Part shown: piece after piece, positions 56,794 through 64,000 of the stretch
Numbering within the stretch: position 1 is the stretch's first letter
How the letters are laid out: every line of letters starts with the position of its first letter
Assembly: GCA_900175165.2 (NCBI GenBank)
Contig: FWWN02000531.1
Span: forward strand, 1-64,000
Source: Rhizomucor pusillus
Lineage: Eukaryota > Mucoromycota > Mucoromycetes > Mucorales > Lichtheimiaceae
DNA length: 64,000 bases
Reading direction: 5' to 3'
The notes under the pieces: generated by a model
What the model was told of the DNA's origin: nothing
What the model saw: the letters and a program-made list of their open reading frames with translations, nothing else
The model's database searches: none
Program-made: the position numbers and the translations under genes

Positions 56794-57421
56794 GAAGGTA
56801 GGTAGAGAGTGGAAAGAAAGAGAGACAAAAGAAATCCGTCGTCGGATACTTCATCGATGGAATATATCCGCTTATACTTTCTCTTCTTCCACTTCATTGG
56901 CAAGCACGCAATTCTTTGCTGAGATCAACCATTCAGAACTTACGAAAATTGCGCCATCGGAACTTCAGAATACAAAAAAAAAGTTCATCTTGATCTTCGC
57001 TTGACACATTTGTTTCTCCGACCACCTATTAATCGGTTTGCCATTGGTGATATTCATCGCATTGTCATCAAGGCACGAATAACGTTTACTTTTGCGTTTA
57101 TACCCTATACATGGGAATAGATTTTTTTTACAGATAATCAACCGAGAATTTAACGAATATCTATATATGTTGCTTGTATCATCGATGCATAGGATGTGGT
57201 AACGATATTGGATGATGCTGCGTGAAGATTTATGCGCGAATGAGTAATCGGAGGAGGACGACAAGTACGCAGTGGCCATAATCGACGCTGCTGTGGTTCT
57301 GACCGGCACAGTTGTGTATGAGTATGTATGGATGAGTGTCGATATAAAAAGTATATGGTTAGCGCCGTTGTCCATCTTTTTTATACATAATAAACAGTTT
57401 TTATTTTCCTGGCAATTTGCA
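56794..57421. promoter_or_regulatory. Divergent promoter, MET10 / nuclease-like gene
   Basis: The right half (57,022-57,380) is one copy of a 360-bp repeat with a TATA-like gatataaaaa at 57,341-57,350, ~80 nt upstream of the first plausible ATG to the right. The left half is the MET10 upstream region. Confidence 0.5.
57022..57380 (+). repeat. 360-bp TATA-bearing repeat, copy 1
   Basis: It shares long identical blocks with 61,272-61,650: cattgtcatcaaggcacgaa, gcgtttataccctatacat, atatatgttgcttgtatcat, gatgcataggatgtg, tttatgcgcgaa and gcttagcgccgttgt (one mismatch here). It is in the same orientation, 4.2 kb apart, and differs by scattered substitutions and small indels. It lacks TG...CA ends, so it does not look like an LTR. 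Confidence 0.85.
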
Positions 57422-59899
57422 ATGAAGAGGAAGATATTTGCACTCATGCTAAGAGTCCTGTCAGCTCCAATTTGCAGACTTTGACAGTGGATGCATTAGA
57501 GATATGGAAGGAATTGGGCTTATTAACAGCGAGCAAGCATTGTGTAACTGAAGAAAATATTTATGCCGCCTGGAACACTATCTGGCGTGGCGCTTCTGAC
57601 AGGTTTTGCAACACAAGTATTCTTGCCTAGCTTGTGCCAGCCAATTTTTGCTGCATAAAGCGTGAAATCCCCAACAATTCGTGCCATGGATTATTTCAGA
57701 ACAACGGCAGTTGAATCATGGAATCATCAAGCGATCGTGAGCCGTTACATTGAGACCGCTAAAGATGCGGACCAAGGCCGTATTCTGTTCGCTATCAAAA
57801 AGGACTTGGAGGTTCTGTCACAGGAAAGGACTACGGCGAAAGGCCTAAAGGCGCGCTTAATGCTGGAGCATTGGGCACAAGAAAAGGTCTGACTAACCTG
57901 CCTGTGGCGAGACAAGAAGTATCTGAAATTAAGGTACAATATAGGACAAGTTTAAGAAGATGTTTCCAAACAAGCAGCTCAATGAAGACGAAAATCAAGC
58001 CCCAGACAACTCTACCAGATCTCAAGTCGCTATCTCGAATCTGAAGGTTACAAATAATAACCAAGAGTACGTAAAGAAAAACTTACAAAGTTTACGAAAT
58101 GCTCATATACAGTTTGACGATAGTGGTTCGAATATAACGATGAACATTGGGACCTCAACTACAAACAATTATACCGGTCAAGGTAGAGCTTATTGCTGTC
58201 TACGCGGTGCAGCGCATGTCTGACTAGATGCATAATAGAACAAATCTCTAATGAAATACTGCGAAAGAGATCCGTAATAAGCGATGCAATGGAAGAAGAA
58301 AACGATGGCAGCCAAAAGGTAATGGCTCATAAGGGAGTAACGATTTGTTTATATCTGATAACTTCCAAATTTTACAGAAGCAAAAAGCTGGATACCAGAG
58401 TACTGTGGACTCGGATGGTCTGGATGATGAGGCAATCCTTTATATCCCTTTGCAGCATGTTACGACTATTAACTAACCTGTGAATTTGTATAGACAGAAT
58501 CATTTGTCACGATGGAGAGAACGTTATGGCAAGAATGGCTACTTTTCTTGGATGCTGCGGAAACTGATCAAGACCTGCATCTCTATAGGTGAATATTAAT
58601 GCTTGCCTGTACTGCATAGATAACTTAGTAACATAGTGCTGAGCGGCATGGCATCATTGTGTGCGGCGAAAATATCCGGCGAACAGAGGGTATGCCAGAA
58701 AAGGTTTACGAAGAAACGGTGAACCGTTTGGAAAAAAGAAGTCCATTTGTCAACTTCTTCTCCGAGGAGCTGACATACGTTGATGGAATCCTTGATGCTG
58801 TAAGTACCGATTGTGTGTGTTAGTATTCACGACAAAGCTCTAATATCTCTGCATACTGTAGGCACCCGCCTCCAAGCTTTCCATGGTAAGGAAAATGGTA
58901 CCAGGAGGCGACCGACATCGCCAAGAAGAGTTTCTATACGATATGTTCTTGACTATGTGAGGATTATTATTCGCGTGCTTATGATAACTACCTGGTTAAC
59001 GCCCTACATATCAAAGAATACGAGACATCTATATTGCAGAGACAGACTTAGAGTTTAGTGAGTCGGTTCTCAGCTCTGTCATCCTTGATCCATCTATACG
59101 TATCACAATCCAAGCTAGCGCAAACCCCAACTGGAAGATACGTTACTTTCCAGCGGAAGTGCAGTTGCGTGCCATGACACAGCAACTCAAGAACAATGGA
59201 TTCTTCGTAAACGAGCGAAATATTTACAAAGCAGATGGTATCATCACTATCAACGATATTGAAGTATGCATTCTGGAAATATCACATGCCTTAAATCAAG
59301 CAAACATTCGCAAATCAAGTTTCGATTTTCATAAAGGATTGTACGGTCTTGTCGCCATGATCAAGACTATTGCTGATACTTACAAATGCGCATCCTTCAG
59401 CACCTTTTCCAAGCTGAAGTTATTCTTTATTCACCTGCATGGTAAGTATACTATGTCAACTATGAGAGTGCATTCTGCTCAGCCCTCATAGGGAAACACA
59501 TACGGTTATGGAGTCTGCGCATCCCCCACCCAGGACTCATGACGATGGTAAGGGAAGACAAGGCGGACGTCCCAGTGTCCTTCCGGGACGATGATAAAGT
59601 GATACTGGACTTTTCTCGTTTCTGGTGGAATCTCAAGGTACACTCGAATTAAGCTTTTGATTACAAGCATATATATAACTTGGTTGCAGATCGAGATGGA
59701 AAAATCCATGAAAATCTTAGAAGAAATACAGGAACAGCACCAGAGCAATGGAAAAAAGTATCGTTATACTGCCGTTCCCGATGAAGCAGATTTATCCAAA
59801 ATTGTCAGGCCGGCTATCATCCGATTGTCAGAGCGCATCCATGCATCGTACTTTGTGGATAATCTACCTCGCAGTTCACCTCCGATGCCAATACCCTGA
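57422..59899 (+). CDS. Multi-exon gene with PD-(D/E)XK-like core, unknown function
   Basis: About ten exons join in one frame with GT-AG introns: DALEIWKELGLLTASKHC; MDYFRTTAVESWNHQAIVSR; KMFPNKQLNEDENQ; NITMNIGTSTTNNYTGQ; RSVISDAMEEENDGSQK; LWQEWLLFLDAAETDQDLHL; SAERHGIIVCGENIRR. The C-terminal domain then has IRYFPAEVQLRAMTQQL, IYKADGIITINDIEVCILEI, SSFDFHKGLYGLVAMIKTIA and FFIHLHGKHIRLWSLRIPHP, with a coiled-coil-like end before TGA. The Asp in KADGII plus Glu in CILEIS resembles the metal-binding D...E pair of PD-(D/E)XK nucleases, although the third residue is Ser, not Lys. No stops interrupt the joined frame, so the gene seems functional. The true first ATG is unresolved, because the first exon frame has no Met. 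It is flanked by direct repeats. Confidence 0.65.
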
Positions 59900-60305
59900 C
59901 TACGTTCCCTTTCCCGATGCTCTTCTTTTTTCATTTTTTTATAAGCCTCTATCGCTATATGAATGCATACCATCGTTACAAATGATCTGTATATAAATAT
60001 TATCCGCTGGTGAGATTTTCCTTCGCAACGTCTACTTGCTCACAAACCTGAGCATTATGCAGTTCGAGTGTTACAAATGGCGACTCTTTATGACTCTTTC
60101 TTTATTAAAATGTGAGGTTCCAAAAGCCGAATCTCTATCCACTACATCATCTTATTTACTACAGCTATATGACTTATAGCACAAAGGGAGGCTATCCTTC
60201 GCGAGTCATTATCCGGATACAAATACAGACACTTGCTCTTTCATGCATTCATTCTATTGCAAGTATTCAGAAGGCAGTGAATTCAAGAAGCGACGTCTAA
60301 ATAGA

Positions 60306-60347
60306 CAAAAGTCGGAAGGATATGCGCAAAAGTCGGAAGGATATGCG
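60306..60347. repeat. 21-bp tandem duplication
   Basis: Two perfect copies of caaaagtcggaaggatatgc plus one base, back to back. Confidence 0.9.
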
Positions 60348-60410
60348 CAACGGAGCGAAGCGTAGGTGAAGGTTTATGAAGACACAGCGAGAAAGAAGGA
60401 TGACTAAGCC

Positions 60411-60482
60411 ATCGAGAGCAGCTTGCTGCCCGAGAGATGTATACAAAGACCAAACTGTCGGATTGCACAGAGAAAGACAAGG
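60411..60482 (+). repeat. 70-bp direct repeat, copy A
   Basis: It contains gcttgctgcccgagagatgt and then caaactgtcggattgcacag, nearly identical to 60,879-60,950. The differences are few (for example tatac versus cacac). Confidence 0.9.
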
Positions 60483-60878
60483 ATTGCTGTTCCCTAAAGT
60501 CCCATCTTTGAAAAAGTGGCATAAGATCCAATCTTAAGAATTTACCTTTAGAATAAACAGATCAGCTCGTATGGTAATACCGGCAATAGATCAACTGTAG
60601 CCATTTGGAAAGCAGGCAGGCATCCTTGGCTTACTCATGCACGATCCAACGATGGTCTCTGCAACCGGAAGAGCTGTCACGCGGACAGACCTACCCTGAA
60701 CGCAACAGGGAAGTCCTCTCCACACCCACAGGGCAAAAAGCAGAGGCTACCTTAATCATTGCAATAGCCGCTTTCAGCCTGAATGTCCAGTCCCCGTAGA
60801 AACTAAGGAAGCTGTCACGCAGACAGATAGGGGCCACGCAGGAGGTCCTAACCTTCCACAGACTGTGCGCTCTAGTGC

Positions 60879-60950
60879 GATCGAAAACAGCTTGCTGCCC
60901 GAGAGATGTACACAAAGACCAAACTGTCGGATTGCACAGAGAAAGACAAG
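60879..60950 (+). repeat. 70-bp direct repeat, copy B
   Basis: Second copy, 468 bp downstream, same orientation. Strong conservation over a sharply bounded segment suggests a recent duplication or a constrained element. Confidence 0.9.
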
Positions 60951-61271
60951 ATTCGCCATCTGTACCCCCTTTTTTTGAGAGAAACAATTGTCCGGGTGGG
61001 TCTACTGAAGTAGAACTTACTTTCAAGTCTTCAATATAATTCATTTCATGGATCACTTTGAGTCAAGCGGTGCAATCAGATAGCAGGAAAAAGGGTGTAG
61101 AGAGAAGGGCTGCATGCCTAACGCTCATTCCGACATTCTGAGATTTTCAAGGCCCATGAAGCACCATGGCAAATTCCTGCACTGTGACTTTCCGAAGGTA
61201 TGGAGAGATAATGAAATTTTCTAACTAGAATACAAAACACACCCTCAAAAGCTACATTTAAAGTCACGTAT

Positions 61272-61650
61272 ACCACCCGGGATATTAATCGGTTGCCATT
61301 GTTGATGGCCAGCGCATTGTCATCAAGGCACGAATTAAAGAAGTCACCGAATAACGTTTACTTCTGCGTTTATACCCTATACATTGGAATAGATTTTTTT
61401 ACAGAGAATCAACCTACAATCTAACAAGTATTTATATATGTTGCTTGTATCATTGATGCATAGGATGTGATAACGATCTTAGGTGATGCTGCAGTGATGA
61501 TTTATGCGCGAAATCGGAAGAAGACGACAAGGACGCAGTGGCTATAATCGACGCTTCCTGGGTCTGACCGGCCCAGTTGCATATGCGTACGTATAGATGA
61601 GTGTCGATATAAAGAGTGTATGCTTAGCGCCGTTGTACATCTTCTTTTTT
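61272..61650 (+). repeat. 360-bp TATA-bearing repeat, copy 2
   Basis: Partner of 57,022-57,380, including the TATA-like gatataaagag at 61,606-61,616. It has an extra ~15 nt (ttaaagaagtcaccg) after the shared cacgaa block. It is followed by sequence unrelated to what follows copy 1. Confidence 0.85.
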
Positions 61651-61706
61651 CTTTTAAGTGACATAAATAAGCTTCCACGGAAACGGGGTTTGCTCAAGTG
61701 TTTCAG

Positions 61707-61836
61707 GCGATAGAGAACGAGAAGAGCTGCTTTGGCAGCAAAATCAAAAGCAACAGAGTGCAGAGCAGCCTGCTAAAAAGATCTCAGTGCCTGAACTTAA
61801 CCCTCTCCCTTGGCACAATATATATGCGTCTTGAGA
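61707..61836 (+). pseudogene. Exon-like fragment downstream of repeat copy 2
   Basis: After a tttcag acceptor-like sequence, the frame reads DREREELLWQQNQKQQSAEQ, then PAKKISVPELNPLPWHNI, and then a stop. It is low-complexity but protein-like. The fold-back element begins ~90 bp further on, so this may be the remains of a gene driven from repeat copy 2 and cut short by the insertion. Confidence 0.25.
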
Positions 61837-61924
61837 GGAAAAGAATAAGACTTGAGCAAATTTGCCGTCAGGTAAAAAGAAATCGTACATCCTTGTTTGT
61901 GATTTGACGATCGGGTTGGATGTA

Positions 61925-62327
61925 CCAGTATTTTTAAAAAGTAATGTCGCAGCCAATGAAATTTATTTCCAAAAAGTAATGCCACAACGAATGAAAATCA
62001 ATGTCGCAGGCCTATGAAAATTAATGTCACGTGTTTCAAATGGATGTCGCCTGCTTAGAAATCAAATGTCGCAAGAAATTCTAGGCACATCGTGATATTT
62101 ATCACCACGTTAGGATTTAATATGGCTCAATTTCTTTATGAAGATGGACAGGGCCACGATGTTGATGAGCAAGGCTGCCCTGAGCCCATGGACTATGTCG
62201 TTGATGAGGAAGTGTACGCTCTTCAAATTGTGAGCTCTCATACAGAATATTTGCGTAATTTATCTCGCGAGCACAACCACGAGTCCATTGCTACGCATAC
62301 AGATGAGCCAAAGAACACTGATATTCG
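61925..62327 (+). repeat. Left inverted arm of the fold-back element
   Basis: It contains six ATGTCGC-like motifs starting at 61,944; 61,979; 62,001; 62,024; 62,044 and 62,066. The spacing is 35, then 22, 23, 20 and 22 nt. The start of the transposase ORF (ATG at 62,122) lies in this arm. Confidence 0.92.
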
Positions 62328-62672
62328 CATGAGAGACGCAACTCCTGAGCGAAATTATACAACCTACACGGACCAAGATAAAGTGAGATTTTTCAAACTG
62401 ATTGTTTGAGAAGGTTTTAAGTGCGTCAGCGCTGCAAAGCAGTTAGGAATACATGTTCGTTCAGCACAAAAGATGGGCGTTACAGTATGAAAAGCACCCT
62501 GACAGTATTTTAAAAAGCGTAACAACAAGTGGTCGTCCGCGTATCCTCAATGAACTGCATAAGCAAGTTATTTTAGAATATGTTGACGAGAATCCGTCGA
62601 TTGTCCTAGAACAGGTGATAGAGCGACTGCTTCAGTGATTTGAGGGATTGAAGGTATCCAAAACGACTGTAT
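62122..62672 (+). pseudogene. Truncated transposase N-terminal region
   Basis: The frame from ATG runs through an acidic leader to RDATPERNYTTYTDQDKVRF, meets a TGA, and continues in other frames as the helix-turn-helix (SAAKQLGIHV), a GRPR linker-like SGRPRIL and KVSKTTVY at the boundary with the right arm. The DDE catalytic domain has been replaced by the inverted arm. Confidence 0.75.
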
Positions 62673-62674
62673 AT

Positions 62675-63041
62675 CGAATATCAGTGTTCTTTGGCTCATC
62701 TGTATGCGTAGCAATGGACTCGTGGTTGTGCTCGCGAGATAAATTACGCAAATATTCTGTATGAGAGCTCACAATTTGAAGAGCGTACACTTCCTCATCA
62801 ACGACATAGTCCATGGGCTCAGGGCAGCCTTGCTCATCAACATCGTGGCCCTGTCCATCTTCATAAAGAAATTGAGCCATATTAAATCCTAACGTGGTGA
62901 TAAATATCACGATGTGCCTAGAATTTCTTGCGACATTTGATTTCTAAGCAGGCGACATCCATTTGAAACACGTGACATTAATTTTCATAGGCCTGCGACA
63001 TTGATTTTCATTCGTTGTGGCATTACTTTTTAAAAATACTG
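62675..63041 (-). repeat. Right inverted arm of the fold-back element
   Basis: Reverse complement of the left arm from the TIR through the codons for KNTDIR of the ORF, but lacking the 36-nt block (one iteron) that follows the terminal repeat on the left. By eye no other mismatch was found. Confidence 0.92.
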
Positions 63042-63043
63042 TA

Positions 63044-63403
63044 AAGATCGGTAAAAGTACAATAACAAACAAGAATATTGGGTTGTCAACGTTCATTTGC
63101 ATTTAATACTCCTAGATCTCAGAGTTTTCCAACATAGGGTGGTAAGGGTTGCAAAGAACAGCCGCACTAAAACTCCATGAACTGTCAACACTGCTGCCCT
63201 TTTCTACTAATAGTCCATCTGTCTTACAATCAACGCACCACCAATATCTAGTCACGGCCGAAAAAAATGCTTAAAGCATGTGCACTCAAGTTTTTTATCT
63301 CCCAGGTACGTAACGAATACATCATATGTCCGTGTATATGTATAAAATGCTATTGATATCCAATGCTTACATCCACGAATCTTTTCCCTTTTTAGATGTC
63401 TAC
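63044..63403. other. Spacer between the fold-back element and the dehydrogenase gene
   Basis: About 360 bp containing the 3' flank of the dehydrogenase gene. No recognisable feature. Confidence 0.5.
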
Positions 63404-64000
63404 TTAGTGAGTGGGCATAGAAACGCTGGAACGGGTGTGGTCGGCATCGGTTTCTTTCCACAAGGAAGTAACGGTCTTGGGCTTAGTGTAAAAGTGGAGA
63501 CCGCTCTTGCCGTAGAAGTTCATGTCACCGAGAATGGATCCACGGCTACCAGTCTATACAAAACATGATAATCAGTAAAACAAAATACTCGGTATACAAG
63601 TGCAGCACTAATCTACTTACGAAGGAGAAGGGTGGAACGGGGACTGGAATAGGAACGTTGATACCGACTTGGCCGACATCAATTTCATGTTCGAACTTGC
63701 GAGCGTTGGGACCAGAGTTAGTAAAGACAGCAGTGCCGTTGCCATAAGGGTTAGCGTTGATAAGCTCAATGGCTTCATCCAAGGTATCAACATGCAAGCA
63801 GACGAGAACAGGTGCGAAGATTTCTTCGCGGTAACATTCCATATGAGGCTTAACATCGGTGAGGATGGTGGGACCTTGATTTCTCATATGTTAGCTAGGT
63901 TATACTTTGGTGAAACCTTATTGAGCACACAGCTTACCAACAAAGTTGCCCTTCTCATAGCCCTTGACAACGATGCCTCGGCCATCCAACAAGGCAGTGG
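63404..64000 (-). CDS. ALDH6A1: Methylmalonate-semialdehyde dehydrogenase, 3' part (partial)
   Basis: CoA-acylating aldehyde dehydrogenase of valine and pyrimidine catabolism, mitochondrial; it converts (methyl)malonate semialdehyde to propionyl- or acetyl-CoA. Three exons are visible. [19 protein letters not shown] runs off the right edge. [20 protein letters not shown] is followed by [20 protein letters not shown] and [18 protein letters not shown]. The last exon begins [19 protein letters not shown] and ends VSMPTH before TAA. The [21 protein letters not shown] segment, split by an intron at FSF/TGS, is diagnostic of this ALDH6 family. The catalytic Cys and N-terminus lie beyond the window. 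No lesions seen. Confidence 0.92.

Larger units (their letters stand above)
59900..61271. other. 1.4-kb spacer with local repeats, no gene
   Basis: It contains a 21-bp tandem duplication (60,306-60,347), a ~70-bp direct repeat (60,411-60,482 and 60,879-60,950) and a shorter shared motif (agctgtcacgc.gacaga at ~60,672 and ~60,811). No frame has a recognisable domain. Confidence 0.55.
61925..63041. mobile_element. Fold-back derivative of a Tc1/mariner-type transposon
   Basis: A 403-bp left arm (61,925-62,327) and a 367-bp right arm (62,675-63,041) are inverted copies, apparently identical except for a 36-nt extra block in the left arm. Each arm starts C(C)AGTATTTTTAAAAAGTAATG and is flanked by TA (61,923-61,924 and 63,042-63,043), the target duplication of Tc1/mariner elements. 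Each arm carries regularly spaced ATGTCGC-like motifs and the first codons of the same ORF (MAQFLYEDGQGHDVDEQG). The 347-bp centre continues that ORF from the left into a broken helix-turn-helix region (CVSAAKQLGIHVRSAQK, TSGRPRILNELHKQVILEYV). The catalytic domain is absent, so the element is non-autonomous. Confidence 0.9.

Noticed and set aside
60300..60960. Direct repeats as a CRISPR array
   Set aside because: Only two long copies with unrelated, unequal spacing in a fungal genome; no array structure.
57022..61650. Reading the two 360-bp repeats as LTRs of a retrotransposon
   Set aside because: No TG...CA ends, primer-binding site, gag/pol or target duplication were found between or around them.

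Overview
The window is nuclear DNA of a filamentous fungus, most likely an early-diverging Mucoromycota species (Mucorales-like). The evidence is intron-rich genes with short introns (mostly 55-80 nt, GT-AG plus several GC-AG), a chitin synthase, a MET10-type sulfite reductase subunit, a Dal5-type permease and a lineage-typical multi-exon gene with a degraded relative. Naming a genus would need a database search.

Layout. 0-2 kb: intergenic DNA with a decayed Tc1/mariner transposase. 2-11 kb: chitin synthase (-), a class II J-domain co-chaperone (+) and a cytochrome b5-acyl-CoA dehydrogenase fusion (-). 11-21.7 kb: a lesioned F-box protein (-), an FHA-protein kinase (-) head-to-head with OGG1 (+), ribosomal protein L10/uL16 (-), and an intact, probably domesticated, DD34E transposase gene (+). 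22.7-28 kb: a DDHD phospholipase (+), U2 snRNA (-) and hexokinase (-). 28.7-32.4 kb: a transposon graveyard with Helitron PIF1 helicase, Ty3/gypsy RT-RNase H, pogo-type transposase and nuclease-like relics. 32.6-40 kb: a tandem-ATPase soluble ABC protein (+), a mitochondrial carrier (-) and a full-length ABCB exporter pseudogene (-) with about seven frameshifts and two stops. 41-48 kb: a small secreted protein, mitochondrial GatC, a lysine-rich zinc-finger protein and a WD40 protein. 50-57 kb: a polytopic membrane protein (+), an MFS permease (-) and an intronless MET10 (-). 57-64 kb: a multi-exon gene of unknown function with a PD-(D/E)XK-like core, a 360-bp TATA-bearing repeat present twice, a very recent fold-back Tc1/mariner derivative with near-perfect inverted arms of 367-403 bp, and the 3' end of methylmalonate-semialdehyde dehydrogenase (-).

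Most genes are unlinked housekeeping functions: cell wall, folding, lipid and valine catabolism, glycolysis, sulfate assimilation, mitochondrial translation, splicing and DNA repair. Three divergent pairs share promoter regions: FHA kinase/OGG1, Zn-finger protein/WD40 protein, and MET10/nuclease-like gene. The most unusual parts are the fold-back element with regularly spaced ATGTCGC iterons, the adjacent nuclease-like gene with its duplicated upstream repeat, the domesticated transposase, the FHA domain lacking its phosphothreonine-binding residues, and the fresh ABCB pseudogene. Exon joins were made by eye from reading frame, splice signals and family motifs; start codons and small exons are the least certain part.
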